From the NCBI RefSeq assembly GCF_000715075.1, contig NC_134102.1:47253348-47317347 (forward strand): a DNA stretch of 64,000 nucleotides, written 5' to 3'. How positions within the stretch are numbered: the stretch's first letter is position 1; every line of letters starts with the position of its first letter. This document shows positions 33,110-45,155 of the stretch, one piece after another. The stretch is from Nicotiana tabacum. Taxonomy: Eukaryota > Streptophyta > Magnoliopsida > Solanales > Solanaceae. A model generated the notes under the pieces. That model had not been told where the DNA came from. It saw only the letters and a list, made by a program, of their open reading frames with translations, and did no database searches. The position numbers were made by a program, and so were the translations under genes.

Positions 33110-33504
33110 TCAAAGTCCCATACTGAGCAATAAAAGGTCCACTTGGGTCTCCAAACCCCCAATAGTCACCACACATGACCGATATACGCGGTCCATAATA
33201 ATAGTATCGCCCATAGGAGTAGATACATGTATAGATAAAACTAAGGATTCACGGGGCATATCTAGAAAATGGGTGAAATATGAGGAAACATATGAATACG
33301 TGGAACCAGGGTCAAATAATACTGAGGCATCTCTGTGGCAAACTGAGACAATACCTGTAATCACAGCATCCGAAGCAATAGCATCTGGTCTGGCAGGGAG
33401 AGCATAGAAACGGTCCTGACCAGCCCTGGATCTGCCTCCCCCTCTAGGGCGACCTCTAGCTGACTGACCTCCACCTCGAGCTGACTGGGCGAGTGGTGAG
33501 GTAC
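33110..33504 (-). pseudogene. E3 protease and gag C-terminal linker
   Basis: 33110-33364 encodes ASVLFDPGSTYSYVSSYF, SIHVSTPMGDTIIMDRVY and GGLETQVDLLLLSMG, the aspartic protease region with DPGST at the active site position. Upstream, in another frame from the longest ORF, the minus strand encodes QDRFYALPARPDAIASDAVI and an Arg/Gly-rich linker. Similarity to E1 and E4 ends at about 33504. Confidence 0.85.
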
Positions 33505-33822
33505 TCTCTCTCTCAAATAACTAATTTTTGCCTTCAAAAATGACCCCAATGGCTTTTAATCAAAATAGGGTCGGGTTATAAAATACACAAAATGGACCTT
33601 CCGAGCTCAATCTGCGATCGCAGATGCAACTGCAAAACACATATGCAGTCCACGGAATGGACCGCGGAATGGTCTTCAAAAACCTGGGTTGGCCTGGTTC
33701 GGTCTACGATAGATCTGCGGTCCGCAGATCACTTCTGTGGCCGCGAAATGGACTACAAACCTCTCTCAAGAAAATATTTGTGTTGGCTCTACGATGGAAG
33801 TGCGGCCTGCAAAATACTTTTA
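33505..33822 (-). repeat. Reverse-oriented LTR fragment
   Basis: Reads as a diverged reverse complement of 54380-54510 and neighbouring sequence of the tandem family, with CTCTCTCTCAAATAAC, TCAAAATAGGGTCGGGTTAT and a GCGATCGCAGATGC dyad region. It lies between the broken end of E3 and the start of E4. No terminal motif is visible on either side. Confidence 0.55.
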
Positions 33823-36611
33823 TGTAATGACCCGAACTGTCATTTTGAGTATTACAACCTCGTTCCCCTATTTACTGCTTATCCTTTGTTCAATTATAAT
33901 TATGTGCCTTGTCGGGGAGGTTTCGGAATAAATTGGAACACTTAGTTCCAAGATTTAAAGCTTAAGTGAAAATAGTTGGCCGGATGTTGACTTATATGTA
34001 CACGACCCAAGAATAGAGTTTTGATGATTTCAATAGCTCAGTATGTTGATTTTGGACTTAGGAGTGTGTCCGAAAAATTATTTGGAAGTCCGTAGCTAAA
34101 TTAGGCTTGAAATGACGAAAATAGAAAGTTTAAGTTTGGAAGTTAGACCGAGGAGTTGACCTTTTGATATCAGGGTTAGAATCCATTTCTAAAACTTTTC
34201 ATAGGTCTGTTATGTCATTTATGACTTGTGTGCAAAATTTGAGGTCAATCGGACTTGATTTGATAGGTTTCGGCATCGAATGTAGAAGTTGGAATTTCTT
34301 AGTTTTATTAAGCTTGAATTGGGGTATGATTCATGTTTTTAGCATTGTTTGATGTGATTTGAGGCTTCGACTAAGTTTGTATGATGTTTTGGGACTTATT
34401 GGTATATTTGGTTGAGGTCTCGTGGGCCTCGGGTGAGTTTCGGATGGTTAACGGATCAAATTTGGACTTAGAACAAAGCTGGGAATTTCTGCCTACTGAT
34501 GCAATCGCACCTGCGGAAATTATCACGCAGGTGCGAGCTCGCAGAAGTGAGCCTAGCATCGCAGAAATGTGAGGTCCGCAGAAGTGGACGAAGCCTTGCA
34601 GAAGCTACAAAATGGTCACAGATGCAGCCTAAGCTAAGGAAAGACTGGACCGCAGAAGCGGACTTCTTGTCCACAGAAGCGAAGGCAGTCGCAGAAGCGG
34701 TAGCTTCACCGCAAAAGCAGAACTGTAGATGCGGTTAAAAAAATATTCTGCAGAAGTGGAACCTCTGGACAGTGTACAAAAATAGAGGGGTCCGAGATTT
34801 TCTCATTTTTGGACATTTCAAACACGGGTTGAGGCGATTTCTCAGAGAGAATTTATGGGAAATCTTGAGGTAAGTCACTTATGATAATTGTTAGTAAATA
34901 ATATTGAATTATCATCGATTATTTCGACTAGATTACGTGTTTTTGAGGTGTAATTCGAGGATTTGGGACTAGGGATTTGAAAATAAGATTTGAGGATTTG
35001 AAGGTCTAGTTGATGTCGGAATTTGATAAATTTGGTATTGTTGGACTCGTGGTTGAATGGGCGTTCATATTTTGTAACTTTTGTCGTGTTTCGAAATGTG
35101 GGCACCATTTATGATTTTTGAGTTGAATTTCGGATTTTGTTGGAAAATTAGTATTTTCATATGGAATTAATTCCTATAATTTGTATTGACTGAATCGAAT
35201 TAATTGTGACTAGATTCGAGGCGTTCGAAGGTCGATTCGCGAGGCAAGGGCATATTGGAATAAATAATTATAAGGTTTGAGGTAAGTAACACTTCTAAAC
35301 TTGGTTCTGATGGTATGAATCTCTAAATTACGTGTTATGTGAATTGTATAGAGGTGATGCACATGCTAGGTGACGAGCGTGTGGGCGTGCACCATAGAAA
35401 TTGTGATTTAATTGATTCCGTGGAATTTCATAGTCAAATACTCAGGTCATTATCCACATATCCTCCACGTGTTAGAGGAAATTGAGCTGAGACTCATGAT
35501 TAAAGATCATGTTTAGGCTACGTGCCGTTATTTTGGGACCCACAGAGGTCTTATTGCTATTGAATTACTTGTTTAAATTTACAGTTTTGTACTCAGTCAC
35601 ATCTATCATTTGAGAGCCCGAGAGACTTGAGATTTTGAGTGATATTTATGGGACCGGGCTGCACGCTGTAGCATGTTTTATTTATTTATGGCAGGATATG
35701 GTTATTATAGCTCTTGGGCTGAAGGAGCCCCTCCGGAGTCTGCACCCCCCACAATGAGCACAGTTGATTTATATTGAGGGATGGATCTTCCCTAGACATG
35801 GATCTTGTCCGAATCATTTGCATATGGGGATGGGTCTTCCCCTAGGCCGGATTGGCCTTATACAGTACTGATTGGCTGATAGTCAGTTGATGTGTATATA
35901 TACGGGATGGATCTTCCCTAGGCTGGATTGGCCATATATAGTACTGAGTGATTGAGTATTTTGAGATTTGTGAGTGCACGAGGTTTTCCACAGAGGTGCA
36001 TCACATACAACTTGTACATTGGCATGTTGATATAGAGATGTCACATTCCTCATATCATTCAGAATTTATCTATTTTTATTTGTACTGAGTTAACTGTTAA
36101 ACTTGAAAATATGCCTATATTTTTGTACTGTTATTTCTATATTGGACTATACCTGTTGAGCTCGTCACTACTTTCAGCCCAAAGGTTAGTCTTGTTACTT
36201 ATTGAGTACATGGGTTCGGTTGTACTCATACTACACTCTACACTTTATGTGCAGATCCAGGTACTTCCGGACACGACGGTTGATAGTTTTTGGAAGAATA
36301 TCTGTTGGAGACTATCGAGGTAGTTGTTTGACGTCCGCAGACCTTGACTCTCTTTGCTTTCAGTTATTTGTACTCTTCTACATTTACAGACAGTGATTGT
36401 ATTAGTCAGACTATGTTATCATTTAGATGCTCATATACTCAGTGACACCGGATTTTGGGAGTGTGTTTTATATCTGTATGTGTGGGGTTTTTCTATTGAA
36501 TTCAAATATTATGTTTTCAAACTTAAAAGATTATAGTGTTTTTTTGAGGTTATTGGCTTGCCTAGTATTGAGATAGGCACCATCACGACATGTGAATTTT
36601 GAGTCGTGACA
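33823..36611 (+). repeat. E4 5' LTR
   Basis: 2789 bp, starting TGTAATGACCCGAAC and ending GAGTCGTGACA. The CpG-rich dyad cluster (CGCACCTGCG, CGCAGAAG) is at about 34500-34755. Hairpin repeats with GGGATGGATCTTCCC lie at 35780-35945. Short frames such as 34499-34738 translate the dyad cluster. Confidence 0.94.
35780..35945 (+). repeat. Hairpin repeats in E4 LTR
   Basis: Three GGGATGG(A/G)TCTTCCC hairpins, one lengthened to GGGGA/TCCCC, separated by GGCCGGATTGGCC or GGCTGGATTGGCC, which can also fold. Two of the units share TATA-rich spacers with GTACTGA. Confidence 0.7.
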
Positions 36612-36614
36612 AGT

Positions 36615-36626
36615 TGGTATCAGAGC
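36615..36626 (+). other. E4 primer-binding site (initiator-Met tRNA)
   Basis: TGGTATCAGAGC, three bases after the LTR end. Confidence 0.95.
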
Positions 36627-36682
36627 CTAGGTTACATAGGTCTCACGAGTCTTAAGTAGGTTTAGTGGAGTCTTGCGGATCG

Positions 36683-36700
36683 GTACGGAGACGTCTGTAC
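36683..36700 (+). other. Palindromic-loop hairpin in E4 leader
   Basis: GTAC-GGAGACGTCT-GTAC, whose loop contains the 8-nt palindrome AGACGTCT, 57 nt after the primer site. It has a different sequence from, but the same place as, the hairpins in E2 and the tandem family. E1 has a decayed version (AGACATCT near 5731). Confidence 0.4.
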
Positions 36701-36809
36701 TTATCCTCGAGAGGCTGCCGAACCCTTAGGAAATATTTCACTTTCTTGTATTTTGTCGTGCGAATTTGTTGATTTCGGAAACTAAATTTCTGTTACTCTA
36801 TTCTCACAG

Positions 36810-37961
36810 ATGATGAGGACACGTACTACCGGATCGGACGGCCAGCCACTAGTGCCACCAGTTAGGGCCACGAGAGATCGGGGCCGTGGTAGAGTCCAGG
36901 GCCGTGGTAGAGGTCAAGGTGTAGCTCGTACAGCAGTTAGAGCAGCACATGTAGAACCACCAGTTGCTCCAGCTCAGGAGCAGGTTCCAGATATAGTTGA
37001 GCCGGCAGGACCAGCTATGCCTATTGTGATTCCAGGCCTTCCGGAGGCTTTAGCCCAAATATTGACTGTTTGCACTGGCCTTGCTCAGGTGGTTTCGGCT
37101 CAAGCCGCACCAGCCACTTCTCAGGCCAGGGGAGGTACTCAGACCCCTGTCGCCCATACTCCAGAGTAGGTAGTGCAGGGACTTCAAATTCTGGGGGCAC
37201 TACCAGTCTAGCCGGTTGCAGCTGCTCAGACCCAAGTGTGTCCTTTTATGAATGACGAGAAGCATAAGAGATTAGAGAGGTTTGGGAGACTCCGTCATCC
37301 AACTTTCAGTGGAACTAAGTCAGAGGATGCTCAGGATTTCTTGGATAGATGCCAACGGATGCTTCGTACAGCGGGTATTCTGGAGACCAGTGAGGCCTCA
37401 TTTACTACTTTTTAGCTGACCGGGGCAGCCTTCAGATGGTGGGAGACTTATGAGAGTAGCACACCAGTTGGTGGAACACCACTATCATGGCATGCGTTCT
37501 CTGTATTATTTCTAGAGAAGTTTTTGCCACAGACCCGCAGAGAGGAACTGTGCAGGCAGTTCAAATATTTACGTCAGGAGGACCTGTCCGTGACCCAATA
37601 TGAGATGCGGTTTTCAGAATTGGCTCGTCATGCAGTTTGGTTGGTTCCCACTGAGAGGGAGAAGATCAGGAAGTTCATTAATGGCCTCAACCATCAGTTC
37701 CATTTTGTTATGACTCTGGGAAATGTAGCAAGTGCTAAATTCGACGAGGTGGTTGACAGTGCTCAACGGCTAGAAATGGTCTGTACTCAGGAGCGTAAGG
37801 AGAGGGAGGTCAAGAGGTCTCATGGTCCGGGTAATTCCAGTGGTGTTTCTTTTGGGGGACAACACTATCACAGCAGGGGTCAACCTTATAAGCCCGCTCA
37901 GATGGCTCATCCAACTCATCATGGCGCATCAGCTAGCCATGGTTCATATAGTGCTCGATAG
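36810..37961 (+). pseudogene. E4 gag, three in-frame TAGs
   Basis: One frame from ATG 36810 to 37961, broken only by TAG at 37167-37169 and 37413-37415 and ended by TAG 37959-37961. N-terminus is Arg/Gly-rich (RDRGRGRVQGRGRGQG); the capsid region has RREELCRQFKYLRQ, QYEMRFSELARHAV and KIRKFINGLNHQFHF. All three stops fit CAG-to-TAG changes. The sequence then continues into a Ser/Gln-rich linker. Confidence 0.9.
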
Positions 37962-38704
37962 AGTCAGTCTTCTCTTAGTGCACTTCCAGCTCAGAGTTCA
38001 TATCGTGCACCATCAGTTCAGGGTTCATCTGTACCAAGATCTTCTGGTAGTTATTCTGGTTCTCGAGGTCCACCTCATACTTGCCGACATTTTCAGAGAA
38101 TGGTTGTTTTGACTATGGAGATTTGGGTCACATAAAGAGATATTGTCCCTGCCTTACGGGAGGTTCATCTCAGCAGAGGAGTCAGGCTACGACTTCAGCA
38201 CCAGTTGCTTCACCACCTGCTCAGCCAGCTCGGGGTGGGGCTTAGTCATCTAGGGGTCGCCCAAGAGGAAGAGGTCGATCAGGTGGCGGTCAGGCCCGAT
38301 TCTATGCTATTCCTGCTAGGCCAGATGTCGTTGCTTCAGATGCAATAATCACAGGTATTGTCTCAATATGCCACAGGGAAGATTCTATATTATTTGACCC
38401 CAGTTCCACATATTCATATGTATCATCATATTTTGCTCATTATCTGGATATTCCCCATGAGTCCTTAGTTTCACTTGTTCATGTATCTACACCGATGGGC
38501 GATACTATTATTGTGGACCATGTGTATCGGTCGTGTGTGGTAACTATTGGGGGACTGGAGACTAGAGGTTATCTCTTATTGCTTAGTATGGTTGATTTCG
38601 ATGTAATATTAGGTATGGATTGGTTGTCTCCATGTGATGCTATTCTATATTGTCTTTCTAAACCCGTGACATTGGCGATACCGGGGTTGCCGAGGATCGA
38701 ATAG
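37962..38704 (+). pseudogene. E4 gag zinc knuckle and protease, broken
   Basis: After a frame change the zinc knuckle reads CFDYGDLGHIKRYC at about 38105-38146; the second Cys is Tyr, a G-to-A change. An Arg/Gly-rich linker, ARFYAIPARPDVVASDAII and the protease follow: SILFDPSSTYSYVSSYF, where the active-site Gly is Ser, VHVSTPMGDTIIVDHVY and MVDFDVILGMDWL. The frame closes at TAG 38702-38704, where E1 has Trp. Confidence 0.85.
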
Positions 38705-38746
38705 AGAGGTTCTCTAGATTATGTTCCCAGCAGAGTAATTTCTTAT

Positions 38747-39727
38747 TTGAAGGCCCAACGAATGGTTGAGAAGGGATGTTTGTCATATTTGGCTTTTGTG
38801 AGGGATGTTAATGCAGACACTCCTACTATTGATTTTGTACCTGTAGTGCGAGATTTTTCAGACGTATTTCCTATAGACCTGCCAGGTATGCCACCCGATA
38901 GGGATATTGACTTTGGTATTGACTTGGTGTCGGGTACTCAGCCCATTTCTATTCCTCCGTATCGTATGGCACCAACTGAGTTGAAAAAATTGAAAGAACA
39001 ACTTTAGGAACTTCTTGATAAGGGGTTTATTAGGCTTAGTGTGTCGTCTTGGGGTGCACCAGTTCTATTTGTGAAAATGAAAGACAGTACTATGTGGATG
39101 TGGATATGTATCGACTACAGGTAGTTAGATTAAGTTACAATCAAGAACAAGTATCCTTTGCCTCGTATTGATGATTTATTTGACCAGCTTCAGGGAGCGG
39201 GGGTGTTCTCTAAGATTGATTTGAGGTCTGGGTATCATCATTTGAAAATTTGAGATTTGGATATTCTAAAGACGGCATTCAGGACCAGTTATGGTCACTA
39301 TGAATTTCTCGTGATGTCTTTTAGGCTGGCCAATGCCCCAGCAGCGTTTATGCACTTGATGAATAGTATATTCCAGCCATATCTTGATTTGTTTGTCGTA
39401 GTATTTATTGATGATATCCTGGTGTACTCACGTAGCCAGGAGGAACATGCACAACATTTGAGTATTGAACTACAGAGGCTGAGGGAGGAAAAACTTTATG
39501 CCAAATTCTCTAAGCGTGAGTTCTGGCTTAGTTCGGTGGCATTCTTGGGACACATAGTGTCCAGAGAGGGAATTCAGGTGGATCCGAAGAAGATAGAGGC
39601 AGTTCAGAGCTGGCCTAGGCCATCTTCAACTACTGATATTTGGAGTTTTCTCCACTTGGCCAGGTATTATCGTCGTTTTGTGGAAGGATTCTCGTCTATT
39701 GCGGCGCCTATGACTAAATTGACCTAG
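38747..39727 (+). pseudogene. E4 reverse transcriptase, broken
   Basis: Open stretches 38747-39007 and 39257-39727 belong to one RT. Motifs: [48 protein letters not shown] and [12 protein letters not shown]. Stops: TAG near 39006 and 39122 (Gln in E1 or E3), TGA near 39253 (Arg) and TAG 39725-39727 (Gln). Gly-to-Arg in MSFRL and Cys-to-Arg in SKREF add missense damage. A small insertion near 39100 adds codons before the CIDYR motif. Confidence 0.9.
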
Positions 39728-40264
39728 AAAGGTGCCCTATTATGGTGGTCGGGTGAGTGTGAAAAGAGCTTTCAATAACTTAAGACTGCCTTGACCACAA
39801 CTCTAATTCTATTTTTGCCTTCAGCTTCAGGCTCTTATATAGTATATTGTGATGCTTCTCAGATAGGTATTGGGTGTGTCTTACTGTAGGAGGGTAGAGT
39901 GATTGCTTATGCTTTGCGCCAGTTGAAGCCACATGAAAAGAAGTACCATGTTCATGATTTAGAGTTGGCAGCTATTGTTTATGCACTAAAGATTTAGAGG
40001 CACTATCTCTATGTTGTGTCTTGCGAGGTATTTATAGATCATCAGAGTCTCCAGCACTTGTTCAAACAGAAGGATCTAAATTTGAGGCAGCGAAGATGGT
40101 TGGAGCTGCTAAATGACTATGATATTAATATTCTGTATCATCCCGGGAAGGCCAATGTGGTGGCCGATGCCTTGAGTAGAAAGTCGGTGGGTATGGGTAG
40201 CCTTGCATTCATTCCTATTGGTGAGAGGCCTCTTGCAGTTGATGTTCATGCCTTGGCTAACTAG
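39728..40264 (+). pseudogene. E4 RNase H, broken
   Basis: YCDASQIGIGCVL near 39847, then a TAG where Gln is expected (near 39888), [14 protein letters not shown] followed by TAG for Trp (near 39996), then an open stretch 40016-40264 with [40 protein letters not shown]. It ends at TAG 40262-40264 (Gln). A TAA near 39776 is one of the few stops not explained by C-to-T or G-to-A. Confidence 0.88.
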
Positions 40265-41077
40265 TTTGTGAGATTAGATGTTTCGTAGCCCAGTCGGGTT
40301 CTAGCCTGTGTGATTTCTCAGTCTTCCTTATATGACCGCATCAAAGAGCGCCAGTATGATGACCCATTTGCTTGTCCTGAAGGATACAGTTTAGCATGGT
40401 GATGCCAAATATGTTACTAATGGAGATGATGGGATGTTGAGAATGCAGGGTCGGATTTGTGTGCCAAATGTAGATGGACTACGGGAGTTGATTCTTGAGG
40501 AGGCTCATAGTTCGCTGTACTCCATTCATCCGGGTGCTGCAAAGACGTATCAGGACTTGAGACAGCACTATTGGTGGAGAAGAATGAATAAAGATATAGT
40601 TGGGTTTGTAGCTCGGTGTTTAAATTGTCAACGGGTGAAGTACGAGCATTAGAGACCAGGCGGATTGCAATTCCATAGTGGAAGTGGGAGCATATTACCA
40701 TGGACTTCGTAGTTGGACTCCCATGGACTTTGAGGAAGTTTGATGTTGTTTGGGTAATTATGGATCGGTTGACCAAGTCCGCACATTTTATTCCAGTTGG
40801 AACTACTTACTCTTCGGAGTAGTTGGCTGAGATTTATATCTGTGAGATTGTTCGCCTTCACGGTGTGTCAATCATTTTAGATCGGGGCACGCAGTTTACA
40901 TCACAGTTTTGGAGAGCAGTGCAGCGAGAATTAGGTACACAGGTACAATTGAGTACAGCATTTCAACCTCAGATGAAAGGACAGTCTGAGTGCACTATTC
41001 AGATATTGGAAGATATGCTACGTGCTTCTGTTATAGATTTTGGGAGTTCTTGGGATCAGTTTCTGCCACTTGCATAG
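40265..41077 (+). pseudogene. E4 integrase, broken
   Basis: The zinc-binding part keeps all visible residues (SSLYSIHPGAAKTYQDLRQH, RCLNCQRVKYEH; 40434-40652). The core has MDFVVGLPWT near 40699 in another frame, then DRGTQFTSQFWRAVQRELGT and GQSECTIQILEDML (40823-41077). Stops include TAG near 40650 and 40820 (both Gln in relatives) and TAG 41075-41077. Confidence 0.88.
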
Positions 41078-41803
41078 TTTGCCTATAATAACATCTACCA
41101 GTCGAGCATCTAGGTGGCTCCGTATGAGGCTTTATATGGGAGACGTTGTCGGTCTCCGATGGGTTGGTTTGAGCCGGGTGTGGCTACGCTATTGGGTACT
41201 GATTTAGTTCAGGATGCTTTGGAAAAGGTTAAATTGATTCAGGATCGACTTCGCACGGTGCAGTTTAGACAGAAGAGTTAGGAGAGAAGGTACTACTCAG
41301 AATTTCGCTATGTTGCTTACATGGTATGAGAGAAGGTACTACTCAGAGTTTAACCTATGAAAGGTGTTATGAGGTTCGAGAAGAAGGGCAAGTTGAGTCC
41401 TAAGTATATTGGGCCTTTTAAAATACTTAAGAAGATTGGAGAGGTGGCTTATGAACTTGCATTTCTGCCTAGTCTATCGGGTGCTCATCCAGTGTTGCAT
41501 GTATCTATGCTCTGAAAGTATGTCGGAGATCCGTCTCATGTTTTGGATTTCGGTACAGTGCAATTAGATGGTAATTTGACTTATGATGTGGAGTCGGTGG
41601 ACATTTTGGACTGGCAGGTTTGAAAGATAAGATCAAAGAATATAACTTAAGTGAAAGTGCAGAGGAGAGGCCAGCCAGTTGGAGAAGCTACTTGGGAGAC
41701 TGAGCGGGAGATGCGGAGCAAATATCCACACCTATTTGAGACTCCATGTATAATTCTAAACCCGTTTGAGGATGAATATTTGCTTAAGAGGGGGAGAATA
41801 TAA
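41078..41803 (+). pseudogene. E4 integrase C-terminus and chromodomain, broken
   Basis: APYEALYGRRCRSPMGWFEP, KKGKLSPKYIGPFKILKKIG, HPVLHVSML and the chromodomain pieces YDVESVDILDWQV, IRSKNIT and RGQPVGEATWETEREM are readable with several stops between. A 20-nt direct copy (41282-41301 and 41328-41347) replaces part of the YADRKV region. The final frame reads through the polypurine tract and would stop at TAA 41801-41803 in the LTR start. Confidence 0.85.
41786..41798 (+). other. E4 polypurine tract
   Basis: AAGAGGGGGAGAA directly before the 3' LTR. Confidence 0.9.
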
Positions 41804-42400
41804 CGACTCGACCAGTCGTTTTGAGTATTACAGCCTCGTTCCCCCATTTACTGCTTATCCTTTGTTCAATTATAATTATGTGCCTTGTCGAGGAGGGTTT
41901 AGAATGAATTGGAACACTTAGTTCCAAGATTTAAAGCTTAAGTGAAAATAGTTGGTCGGATATTGACTTATGTGTAAACGACCCCGGAATAGAGTTTTGA
42001 TGATTTCCATAGCTTCGTATGGTGATTTTGGACTTAGGAGTGTGTCCAAAAAATTATTTGGAAGTCCGTAATTAAATTAGGCTTGAAATGGCGAAAATAA
42101 GAAGTTTAAGTTTGGAAGTTTGACCGGGGAATTGACCTTTTGATATGGGGGTCGGAATCCAGCTCTGAAAATTTTCATAGGTCTGTTATGCTATTTATGA
42201 CTTGCGTATAAAATTTGAGGTCAATCGGTCTAGATTTGATAGATTTCGGCATCGAATGTAGAAGTTGGAATTTCTTAGTTTCACTAAGCTTGAATTGGGG
42301 TATGATTCGTGTTTTTAGCATTGTTTTATGTGATTTGAGGCTTCAACTAAGTTCGTATGATGTTTTGGGACTTATTGGTATAATTGGTTGAGGTCCCGGG
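41799..42400 (+). repeat. E4 3' LTR, first part
   Basis: Starts TATAACGACTCGACC, the usual TG having become TA, and matches 33823-34425. It contains the hairpin AACGACT-CGACC-AGTCGTT. It is cut at 42400, after CCGGG, by E5. Confidence 0.93.
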
Positions 42401-42578
42401 TGTCATTTCCCAAACCTGGGGAGGCGTGGCCGGCACACGGTGCCATATTTGGCCCGAGCGTACCACTCTGTAACTGTGAAATATGGAGGGGTAACCCTCA
42501 ACTTAGGCCGATGAGGCCATATTCTGAATCATCTAAAAATATCGCCTCTCTCATCTAAGGGGTAAACATACCCAAAAG

Positions 42579-42647
<69 letters not shown>

Positions 42648-45137
42648 TATGCAGGCTGATGAGGCCGCCATGAACATCTACTGATATACAAAATATACAG
42701 GACTCGTCTACAAGCCTCTAAAGATAACTGAACTGTACCATGGTCGGGACAGGGCCTCAACCTACCCATCAAACCTGTATATATAAAATAGACTCCAAGG
42801 TCTAGACGTGGTAACTCCGGGGAAGTGGACCTTACCAACCAAGTTGATGTTTGGCTCTATCAACTGGGAAGGTCTATCCAGCTATCTATCAGGACCTGTA
42901 GGCATGAAATGCAGTATCCCCAGCAAAAGGGACGTCAGTACGTAATAATGTACCGAGTATGTAAGGTAACAGAATAACTGAAAGCTGAAACTGAACTGAT
43001 AATATAATAACTGAAAGTACGTGGGAGTCAAATATAATTTGAAGATATGCTTACCTATTGATACTGTCTCATCTCTCTCAATATAGTAAGTAAAATAGTT
43101 GTCCGGCCCTATAAGGCTCGGTACGTGTAATTGCTCTGCCGTAGTAGTTTCACTCATAGGCGCTCGGCCATACTAGGCTCTAAGTCTTAGCCATTCTGGG
43201 CTCGCTCATAGGCGCTCGGCCACAATAGGCTCGGTATATAACTTACCACCTGATCAGAGGTTACCCAATAGGGACCTGCCCACCGATTATAGCTCAATGG
43301 TGGTGAAAATACTGTAATACTGTATATATATATGTAGACTCTCTGCTCTCTTGGCTGAAAGAAGACAATACTGAACTGAATATAAAGTCCCGATAAGGGA
43401 GAGTACTATAACTTATGAGACTAGGATAATGTACATAAGTTCAGGAATACAAATTTCTATTTATGTCTCGTTATCAAACACATGTAGTTACTGGATCATG
43501 CCAAAATGAAGGAAAGGTTTAGCCTTAACATACCTTAACTCCGTTGAGTCCTTAATACCTTCCAAGCAATTCTTCAAACAACTCAACTCAATCTACCACA
43601 ACACAAGGAGAATCAAAATCAGTGTTGAGTAAAGGCTAAGTCTGCAACTTAAACTAGTAGCTCGTTTACGTAAACTTAGGCAGCATCTCCCCTGTAACTA
43701 GGCCCTCCTCCAATACCATATACCAACAACAACAAGAACACAATAATAACAACATATAAGCACCATTTTCCAACCTTATCTCCATCACAATATACCACAA
43801 AACAGCCCACACACCCTAATCACTTCATACATAAAACGACAACCAAAGTAGTGTCAAACAACTTAAACAATGTAACGATGAATGACCAGCACACCATTAT
43901 GTCATTATGTGGTATTTATCCACACCTTGTCTCCTCCAAAACTCCATAAAATATAAGCAAAATAGGCCAACACGAGTCGACTACAAAACAGTCCACAAAA
44001 AGTGAAATAAATCAAACTCACGGCTTCCGATCACCGTCCCGTGAGTTCTAACAATTAGAAAACGAATTTATCAACCTTCCTTGACATTTAAAAGCTTAAA
44101 TACAGAAAATAGGCATTTTATTAAATGTGAAGTATCTTCCAAAACTCAAACTACATAGAAATAGAGAGGCAATATAGCGATACTTACGTCATAGGGATCG
44201 TTCTAATGTTATCGGTTCTTGATTTCATACCCGGGATGTTAATCTTCTTTGGAACCCATGTAGAGAGCTTAAGGGTAAGTTTTTGGTGGTTCTCTGGTCG
44301 TGTTATATGAATAATGAAGAGAAAGACGATTTAAAACCCTATATATATCAACTTTTGAAAAGTCAAAGAGGTGCTAGTTTGGCACCCTAGCATTGGCCCT
44401 TCTTCCGACGCTTATATCTTTTTATACGGATGTCGTATGAAGAAATGGTTAAGAGCATTAGAAACTATATTCCAAGACCTTCAATTTTGAATATAATATG
44501 TCCAAAAAAGACCTCATATAACACACGAAATGTATTACTCAAAAATCTTCAGTGACACACCTACTTGTCACCTATGCAGTTTGCACAGTCTCACAAAATG
44601 GCACATATCTCTCTACTCCAATGTTGTATCGACAAACGATTTGATGAGTTAGAAACTAGACTTGTAGATCGTCAATTTTATATGTGGATCATCCCGTAAT
44701 TCCAAGTAAATATGGAGAAATGCTCAGCTACATTTGTCCTAATATTCAGCATATTTATGAATGTAACTTGCCATGATCTTTGCCAACTTTTGTTCCACAA
44801 CTCGCTTGACTTAAAAACATAAAACACGACTATCATAAGACAAAAATAACTCATAACATAACCTCCTTATCATTTTGAGCACCCTAGTCTCACCCTAAAA
44901 GTACATGTTATAACATTCCCAACTTGTCGACTTTTGACAGAACTTATTTTCTTCAATTGGTTTAGCTTCTAAGACTTCCAACCATCTTGGTACTTGCAGT
45001 ACATGATATTAAATATTTGGAATCTCCAAGTTAACATGATTAACTTACTTTATGTACTTTCAAAGATGATCTCATTTCAGAGCTTACATCAATTGACTTA
45101 CGACGTACTCTCACGTACGAAACTATGGGGTGTAACA
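42401..45137 (-). repeat. E5 3' LTR
   Basis: 2737 bp. It contains an (AT)n tract at 42582-42645 and GCTCGGCC phrases repeated at about 43165 and 43205. Segments 42672-42870 and 43167-45137 are matched by the two pieces of the 5' LTR. No gene is seen; frames here are below 95 residues and motif-free. Confidence 0.92.
42582..42645. repeat. (AT)n microsatellite in E5 LTR
   Basis: About 64 bp of AT dinucleotides. Confidence 0.97.
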
Positions 45138-45155
45138 TCATTCCCCCCTTTGGAA
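45138..45155 (-). other. E5 polypurine tract
   Basis: Plus strand TCATTCCCCCCTTTGGAA, so the minus strand reads AAAGGGGGGAATGA directly before TGTTACACCCC; nearly identical to the E2 tract. Confidence 0.9.

Larger units (their letters stand above)
26972..33504 (-). mobile_element. E3: chromodomain Ty3/gypsy element, 5' part missing
   Basis: Minus-strand element: 3' LTR (26972-29908), polypurine tract, chromodomain, integrase, RNase H, RT, protease and the end of gag, then loss of similarity near 33504. Most of gag and the 5' LTR are absent, either deleted or displaced beyond the window by later insertions. Fewer stops than E1 or E4: several pol segments are separated only by one TAG. CCCGA at 26967-26971 is a possible target duplication whose partner is not seen. 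Confidence 0.9.

Noticed and set aside
34499..34738. Ala/Glu-rich frame
   Set aside because: Translation of the GCAGAAG repeat cluster in the E4 LTR.
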